Source: an uncultured Saprospiraceae bacterium
GTDB taxonomy: Bacteria; Bacteroidota; Bacteroidia; Chitinophagales; Saprospiraceae
Length of the DNA: 45,974 nt
NCBI GenBank assembly: GCA_937872405.1
Contig: CALMSP010000209.1
Span: 1 to 45,974, forward strand
Direction: 5' to 3'
The notes below the pieces were generated by a model that worked only from the letters and a program-made list of their open reading frames with translations, had not been told where the DNA came from and did not search any database. The position numbers were made by a program, and so were the translations under genes. This document shows positions 41,262-45,974 of this stretch, one piece after another. The stretch's first letter is position 1, and every line of letters begins with the position of its first letter.

Positions 41262-43184
41262 ATGACGAATACTATTGCTGGCCCTGTGCTTACTCTCCAA
41301 CAGATGGAACAACGACTGCAACGCCAGAAAGATCCCTTGCAGCGCCTCTATCTGATTGACCAATTAGCGAGTCATTACGCCTATACCAACGTAAAGCGTG
41401 CCAAAGACCTATTGGAAGAACAAGCTTGGCTCCTGCAACAATTGGATGCTCCTGATTTTGAACTCAATTATCACCTCAATACCGCTACTGTTGAGAATCA
41501 GTTGTACCGCTTTGAGGCCGCCGCTGGGCATTTCTCAGAAGCGATCGAACTGCTGGAAGAGCGCGGTGCCGCAAAACAACTCGCCGAAGCCTACATTGAT
41601 ATGGCGGGCATTTGCATGAACCTGGAAGATCTCGAAGAAGCGCAGGACTATTTAGACAAAGCCGTTCGGGTGTTGCGCAACTTCCCTGAAGAGCGCCTCA
41701 CCGCACGCATCATCTGTCGAGAGGGTTTTATGCACCTGCATTATTCCAATTATTCCAAAGCCATCGAACTCCTGCTGGAAGCGGATAAAAAAATTCGAGC
41801 CCTACCCGCGCCTCCCGACTTAAAAGACTATTACTTTCTCATGCTCTTGCATAGCGGATTGGGCAAGGTGTATGAACGCAATGACGATCACGAAAAAAGC
41901 GTGCGTGCTTACCTTCGGGTAGTAAACATGTGCGAAGAAATGGGCATGCGTACTCGCCTTTCGTGGCACTACTTGAATGTTGGCAATGGGTATATGGCAC
42001 TCAGCGATTATGAAAATGCAGAATGCTATTTTCGCAAAGCCATTGATGTTGCTGATGACACCAGCCAGCAAGCGCGCGCAGGGGCCTACGCCAATATGGG
42101 CTACTGTTATCTTGAAAAAAAGCAATACGCAGAAGCTATCAAACTCTTTGATCGTGCCGAACGCCTGTACAAAGAAAAACAGGAACCCGATTTTTACAAT
42201 TTTTCCAATATAGCAAGCTGGCGGGGGCGGCTCTATGCGGAGCAGGGCAACTCGCGCCGAGCCATGCGCCACTTTGAACAGGCCTTCGAATACGCCCGTG
42301 AAATTGAGGATTATAAACTCCTGTCCAACATTTGCAAAGATATTGCCAATTTGTATGCTGAGTTAGAAGACTACAAAAATGCTTTTGAATACCAGTTGCT
42401 GCATAGTCGAATGGAGGAAAATTACCTCGAGCAATTGGAGAAACGCCGCCAGGTAGAATTGGAAGTAAAATACGAAGCCGAAAAAAAGCGACAGGAAACC
42501 GAACTGCTACGCTTGCAGGCTACTAAGCTGCAACTCAAGGCCTTACGCGCACAAATGAATCCGCATTTCATGTATAATGCCCTGAATTCCATTCAAAATT
42601 ATATCACCTCCAGCGAAATTACTTCGGCAGCAAAGTACCTCGCAAAATTTGCCGAACTGATGCGCCAAAGTTTGGAATATTCTGATCTGGAAATCATCTC
42701 TTTGGAAAAGGAATTAGATTTTTTAGAAAACTACTTATACATTAATGAAAAATTACGCTTTGAGGGTAGCCTAAAATATTACATCGAAGTGGATGATGAA
42801 ATCGAAGAAGACATCCTTGGCGTGCCTACTATGATTATTCAGCCCTACGTAGAAAATGCCATCGAACATGGCCTCCGTACCCGCAAAAACGGTATTGTTC
42901 GAGTAAGTTTTTCGCTGTATGACGATGACACCATCCTCTGCGTAGTAGAAGATAACGGCGTCGGGCGTGAAAAAGCGCGCCAACTGCGTCTGCAAGACCC
43001 CCAATACCAAAACCATCGCTCGCGCGGCACCAATATTACCGAAAAGCGCTTACAGATACTGCATCAGGCGAAGGAATCGGAAGTATTTGTGAATACCATT
43101 GACGTGAAGGACAGCGTCAGCGGCGAGCCTCAAGGCACTAGAGTAGAAATTAAAATCCCGATTGTCGAAATTCAGGTTCGATAA
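41262..43184 (+). CDS. Soluble TPR-containing LytS-type sensor histidine kinase
   Basis: 640 residues. The first 390 are TPR-like helical pairs (for example ADDTSQQARAGAYANMGYCY), then a coiled coil (about 395-430). The LytS-type kinase core follows, with QMNPHFMYNALNSIQ (His435), the N-box IIQPYVENAIEHGL and VVEDNGVGREKA in the ATP-binding domain. No signal peptide or membrane helix is visible, so it is predicted to be cytosolic, whereas many Bacteroidota TPR kinases carry a membrane segment. It is the likely partner of the LytTR regulator at 39991. The ATG is about nine bases after a terminator T-run, so it probably depends on read-through from the peptide transcript. Confidence 0.93.
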   Translation: MTNTIAGPVLTLQQMEQRLQRQKDPLQRLYLIDQLASHYAYTNVKRAKDLLEEQAWLLQQLDAPDFELNYHLNTATVENQLYRFEAAAGHFSEAIELLEERGAAKQLAEAYIDMAGICMNLEDLEEAQDYLDKAVRVLRNFPEERLTARIICREGFMHLHYSNYSKAIELLLEADKKIRALPAPPDLKDYYFLMLLHSGLGKVYERNDDHEKSVRAYLRVVNMCEEMGMRTRLSWHYLNVGNGYMALSDYENAECYFRKAIDVADDTSQQARAGAYANMGYCYLEKKQYAEAIKLFDRAERLYKEKQEPDFYNFSNIASWRGRLYAEQGNSRRAMRHFEQAFEYAREIEDYKLLSNICKDIANLYAELEDYKNAFEYQLLHSRMEENYLEQLEKRRQVELEVKYEAEKKRQETELLRLQATKLQLKALRAQMNPHFMYNALNSIQNYITSSEITSAAKYLAKFAELMRQSLEYSDLEIISLEKELDFLENYLYINEKLRFEGSLKYYIEVDDEIEEDILGVPTMIIQPYVENAIEHGLRTRKNGIVRVSFSLYDDDTILCVVEDNGVGREKARQLRLQDPQYQNHRSRGTNITEKRLQILHQAKESEVFVNTIDVKDSVSGEPQGTRVEIKIPIVEIQVR

Positions 43185-43272
43185 GAGTTGGTGCATGTAT
43201 TCGCCTGTAAGCCAATATAGGGCTGTTTTATAGGTTTTCCTTTAATTTGCCAATGCTACACTTGCCCCTTTT

Positions 43273-43833
43273 TCAATGCTTTTCACTTACCAGAATGGGC
43301 TTATACGATTTTATAAAAGCAGACCACGGCGTCGTTTTGTAATGGTCTTTAGCAAAATATGTTACAATTTGTTCAAATTCTTCCGGTGATTTGAAACCCG
43401 GAATAGCCTGAATAATATTCATATCCTCATCCAAAAAAACGACCGATGGGAAACTCAGGCGTCCTTTCAGCAGTTCCGCTGCCAATTCATGGTAGCCTTT
43501 ATTGCTGGTTTTTATGTATTTATAGACGCGGTCTTTGTACTCAAGATTTTGCTTTTGTTCGGCATCAAACTTCACTGGGTAAAAATTGGTATTTATATAC
43601 CGCGCAATTTCAGGCTGTTGGAACGTTTTTTCGTCCATTCGCTTACACCAAGTGCACCACTCGGTGTACACATCGAGTAGAATTTTCTTCTTTGATTTTT
43701 TCGCCACTTCCGTAGCTTGCTCCCAAGTGAGCCAATTGATCTTTTCCTGCTGTGTAGTTTCTTGTGCCATTGCGGGTTGTATCGCAAGGCTACAATATAA
43801 GCCAAAAAGCAACCCAACACATATCCTTCTCAT
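43273..43833 (-). CDS. Exported thioredoxin-like protein
   Basis: 186 residues from the ATG at 43833 (a start at 43863 adds ten residues before the signal). The signal peptide is MRRICVGLLFGLYCSLAIQPAMA. The thioredoxin fold has the redox motif CTWC (Cys60, Cys63) in DVYTEWCTWCKRMDEKTF, with a cis-Pro region FPSVVFLDEDMNI. It is probably periplasmic and could act as a disulfide reductase in cytochrome maturation or protein quality control. It is on the opposite strand to the kinase gene, 88 bases away, and is preceded on its own strand by a TATTTTTG box (43861-43868). Confidence 0.82.
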   Translation of the reverse strand: MRRICVGLLFGLYCSLAIQPAMAQETTQQEKINWLTWEQATEVAKKSKKKILLDVYTEWCTWCKRMDEKTFQQPEIARYINTNFYPVKFDAEQKQNLEYKDRVYKYIKTSNKGYHELAAELLKGRLSFPSVVFLDEDMNIIQAIPGFKSPEEFEQIVTYFAKDHYKTTPWSAFIKSYKPILVSEKH

Positions 43834-43860
43834 TATTATGCTGTTTTGTGAATTTAAGCG

Positions 43861-43868
43861 CAAAAATA
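43861..43868 (-). promoter_or_regulatory. -7 promoter box of the thioredoxin-like gene
   Basis: Minus-strand TATTTTTG matches TAnnTTTG exactly, 28 bases upstream of the ATG at 43833. The position supports that start over 43863. No well-spaced -33 TTG is visible. Confidence 0.45.
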
Positions 43869-43938
43869 ATATCTAAGGAACAAAATAAAAAAGTGCCTTA
43901 TGATTTAAGTACCCGATTTTAAACTAAGTTTAACGATT

Positions 43939-44982
43939 TTAAACATTTCGATAACATCTTACGCTGTCTTTGCCAAGGGCATGCTCTGCTATTAAAACCC
44001 CTGGAATACGCGGTGCGAGGATACCCTGCGATAAAGTTGCCCCCCCTTCCAGCACACGCGCTTCATCCCAAAGCTGTTGATCCAAAAAATGTTGTAGCAA
44101 TTGCGCACCGCCTTCTACCAGCAGCGTGGTGATTCTTGATTGGTGTAAATACCGTAGCAGCTCGGCTAACCATTGTTGCTGAAAATCAAGCGCTATCATT
44201 GGCACATTGATAGCAGCTTTAGCCTGCGAGGCTTGTGCATCCGACACTACTAAAGTGGGGTGTGCACCATCAAAAAGATGTAAATCCGGCGGCAGGGTGC
44301 GGTCGCGGTCCACCACAATGCGCCACGGCGACTTACCAAAATAGCGTCTGTTCGTAAGCTTCGGGTTATCAATGCGAGCCGTATTAGCGCCGATGAGAAT
44401 AGCGTCAACTTCACTGCGCCATTTGTGTACTAAGCGCTGCGACCAGTCGTGCGTAATCCAGAATTGCTGCCCAGGTAAGCCAAAGAATCCATTTTTGGTT
44501 TGTGCAAATTTCAGTATTACATAAGGTCGCTCCTGCGTAACGTAATGATTCCGAAAGCGGCTCAGCTGCCTACCTGATTCTTCCAGCAGACCAACGACCA
44601 CTTCCACCCCTTGACTTCGCAAGCGCTCAACACTCTGACCCGCTACGCCAGGCGTTTGGTCAAGACAAGAAATAACCACCTTAGGAATGCGCTGCGCCAG
44701 AATCAAGTCTGTGCAGGGCGGCGTGCGTCCGAAAATACAGCAGGGTTCTAATGATACATATAAAGTAGCTTTTGAAATCAGATGCCGGTTTGCTTCTGCC
44801 ACGCTCTGTACAGCATGCACTTCAGCATGTGCTTCGCCGTAGCGCTGATGAAATCCTTCGCCAATAATGCGATTATCATACACCAGTACAGCACCAACCA
44901 TTGGATTGGGGGATACCTGCCCCGCTCCCAGTCGGGCCAAATCAAAACAACGCTGCATAAAGACGGTATCTTGGTGGTGCAT
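43939..44982 (-). CDS. ribD: Riboflavin biosynthesis deaminase/reductase
   Basis: 347 residues, bifunctional. The N-terminal deaminase domain has the zinc site His52 (HAEV, with Glu54), Cys81 (EPCC) and Cys90 (GRTPPC), and the opening SPNPMVGAVLV. The C-terminal reductase domain (from about 150) has RPYVILKFAQTKNG and VDAILIGANTARIDNP. It converts the GTP-derived pyrimidine to 5-amino-6-ribitylaminouracil 5-phosphate by deamination and NADPH reduction. It is complete and cytoplasmic. No other rib gene lies in the window. It is divergent from lolD. Confidence 0.95.
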   Translation of the reverse strand: MHHQDTVFMQRCFDLARLGAGQVSPNPMVGAVLVYDNRIIGEGFHQRYGEAHAEVHAVQSVAEANRHLISKATLYVSLEPCCIFGRTPPCTDLILAQRIPKVVISCLDQTPGVAGQSVERLRSQGVEVVVGLLEESGRQLSRFRNHYVTQERPYVILKFAQTKNGFFGLPGQQFWITHDWSQRLVHKWRSEVDAILIGANTARIDNPKLTNRRYFGKSPWRIVVDRDRTLPPDLHLFDGAHPTLVVSDAQASQAKAAINVPMIALDFQQQWLAELLRYLHQSRITTLLVEGGAQLLQHFLDQQLWDEARVLEGGATLSQGILAPRIPGVLIAEHALGKDSVRCYRNV

Positions 44983-45110
44983 GTCAGCATGTTTGAATTA
45001 TTCGGACTATTGCATCATCCAAATATGATACAGAAATAATAGAATGATGTAAAGATACGCACCATTATTCACATGATAAAGATAAATAAAGAGGGAAGTA
45101 GTTTTTTTGA

Positions 45111-45141
45111 TTGTCAGTCGGCACAACTTTTACTACCTTTA
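45111..45141 (+). promoter_or_regulatory. lolD promoter
   Basis: TTG (45111-45113), 20 bases, then TACCTTTA (45134-45141). Transcription would start near 45147, only about 11 bases before the GTG at 45158. This rules out the longer TTG-start frame at 45107. Confidence 0.55.
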
Positions 45142-45157
45142 CCCAAAATTAGTACGC

Positions 45158-45811
45158 GTGATTCAGGCAACGAACATTCATAAATCTTACGGACAGCTTC
45201 ATGTACTCAAAGGTGTACATTTGGAAGTAAAAAAAGGGGAAATTGTAGCCATTGTAGGCAAATCGGGAGCAGGGAAAAGCACACTGCTGCACATACTAGG
45301 CACGCTCGACCGCGCCGATGAAGGGCAATTGCTCATTAATGATGACGATGTGTTCCGACTTGGCACCAAAAAATTGGCGGACTTCCGCAATAGAAATATT
45401 GGTTTTATTTTTCAATTCCACCATTTGCTTCCCGAATTTACTGCGCTTGAAAATGTATGCATTCCTGCTTACATTAGCCACCAACCCGAAACGACCGCCC
45501 GAAAACGCGCCCAAGAATTATTAGCTTATTTGGGGCTTGCCGAACGCCTCGGGCACAAGCCAGGGCAGCTTTCTGGCGGCGAGCAGCAGCGCGTGGCTGT
45601 GGCCCGTGCCCTCATGAATCAACCGGCTGTGGTTTTTGCTGATGAGCCTTCTGGCAATCTCGATTCGGCTTCTTCGCAAGAACTACATCATTTGCTTTTC
45701 CAATTGCGCCAAGATTTTCAACAGACTTTTATTATCGTGACACATAATGAAGAATTAGCGAATATGAGCGACCGGTGTTTGGAAATGAAGGATGGTTTGC
45801 TGGAATCTTAA
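45158..45811 (+). CDS. lolD: Lipoprotein-release ABC transporter ATPase, LolD-like
   Basis: 217 residues from GTG 45158. The open frame extends upstream to 45107 but that part overlaps the promoter. The ABC ATPase features are Walker A GKSGAGKST (34-42), Q-loop FQFHHLLPEF, signature LSGGEQQRVAVARALM, Walker B VVFADEPSG and the H-loop THN. The FQFHHLLPEFTALENV stretch is characteristic of LolD. With a LolC/E-type permease it extracts lipoproteins from the inner membrane. That permease is not adjacent here; an isolated lolD is common in Bacteroidota. It could also be a MacB-type exporter ATPase. Confidence 0.88.
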   Translation: MIQATNIHKSYGQLHVLKGVHLEVKKGEIVAIVGKSGAGKSTLLHILGTLDRADEGQLLINDDDVFRLGTKKLADFRNRNIGFIFQFHHLLPEFTALENVCIPAYISHQPETTARKRAQELLAYLGLAERLGHKPGQLSGGEQQRVAVARALMNQPAVVFADEPSGNLDSASSQELHHLLFQLRQDFQQTFIIVTHNEELANMSDRCLEMKDGLLES

Positions 45812-45922
45812 AATTGCTAATACATTAGCAAGAGATGTATTATTCAATGTCAGAAATGTACAAATATCTGAAAATCAATTATTTTAAAAAACCAAGTTCG
45901 AATTGTTTTGTAATCAGTGCTT

Positions 45923-45974
45923 AGAGCATGTTTAAATTTCATACTTTGGTCTGCAAATGTTCATCTATGGAACC
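45923..45974 (+). repeat. 163-bp MITE-like repeat, copy 3 (cut by window end)
   Basis: The last 52 bases match the first 52 of copy 2 exactly and in the same orientation. The rest lies beyond the window. Confidence 0.85.

Noticed and set aside
43914..43944. Direct repeat CGATTTTAAAC x2 with TAAACTTAGTTTA palindrome near the end of ribD
   Set aside because: AT-rich and short, no T-tract in the right place; could be a weak terminator but evidence is thin.
1..45974. CRISPR array, prophage or complete insertion sequence
   Set aside because: No regularly spaced long repeats, no phage structural or integrase genes, and no transposase open frame were found.

Overview
This window looks like the chromosome of a Bacteroidota bacterium, most likely of the Saprospiria/Chitinophagia side (inference). 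The evidence is several TAnnTTTG-type -7 promoter boxes, a PorV/PorQ-like outer-membrane barrel, a type IX secretion C-terminal sorting domain on an esterase, a futalosine-pathway menaquinone enzyme, LytTR/LytS-type signalling and a type II glutamine synthetase. It is ordinary coding-dense core genome with no phage, CRISPR array or complete insertion sequence. The only mobile-looking element is a 163-bp repeat with imperfect terminal inverted repeats. It occurs twice in full and once cut off by the right edge.

Layout. 1-5.4 kb: the tail of a probable GH65 enzyme, an outer-membrane-type lipoprotein, two tiny conserved genes, a three-LysM secreted protein, a PorV/PorQ-like barrel and mqnB. 5.4-9.6 kb (minus strand): relA/spoT and a Fur-family regulator, then purA from its own promoter. 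9.9-14 kb (plus): tRNA-Leu(UAG), trigger factor, clpP and clpX, with one 163-bp repeat between tig and clpP. 14-17.8 kb (minus): a flavin monooxygenase behind an HtrA protease, and the c-di-AMP cyclase cdaA. 17.9-26 kb: a secreted coiled-coil protein, miaE, an ATP-grasp enzyme, an orphan 7-TM protein, a histidine-phosphatase lipoprotein, a bacterial release-factor-like (BaeRF) protein and a large helical protein, followed by a 690-bp gene-poor gap holding an orphan terminator. 26.5-30.6 kb (minus): a nitrogen cluster of amtB, an ankyrin-tailed glutaminase and type II glutamine synthetase.

31.2-46 kb: a second 163-bp repeat lies inside the leader of a T9SS-exported esterase. Next come a family 2 glycosyltransferase, a three-gene envelope locus (coiled-coil protein, membrane-anchored PspA-like helical protein, solute-binding protein fused to OmpA), an FAD oxidoreductase and a DoxX-like protein. 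The signalling locus at 39991-43184 follows. The window closes with a thioredoxin-like protein, ribD, lolD and a third repeat copy.

The most interesting candidate is 39991-43184. A LytTR response regulator and a soluble TPR-containing LytS-type histidine kinase flank an unannotated 50-residue peptide gene. The peptide has a double-glycine type leader and a short basic core with one cysteine. A strong intrinsic terminator lies between the peptide stop and the kinase start and leaves almost no room for a separate kinase promoter. This suggests a peptide-signalling cassette with kinase expression by terminator read-through. The gene order and motifs are seen directly; the function is inference. 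The second candidate is the PspA-like/SBP-OmpA envelope locus at 34336-37727.
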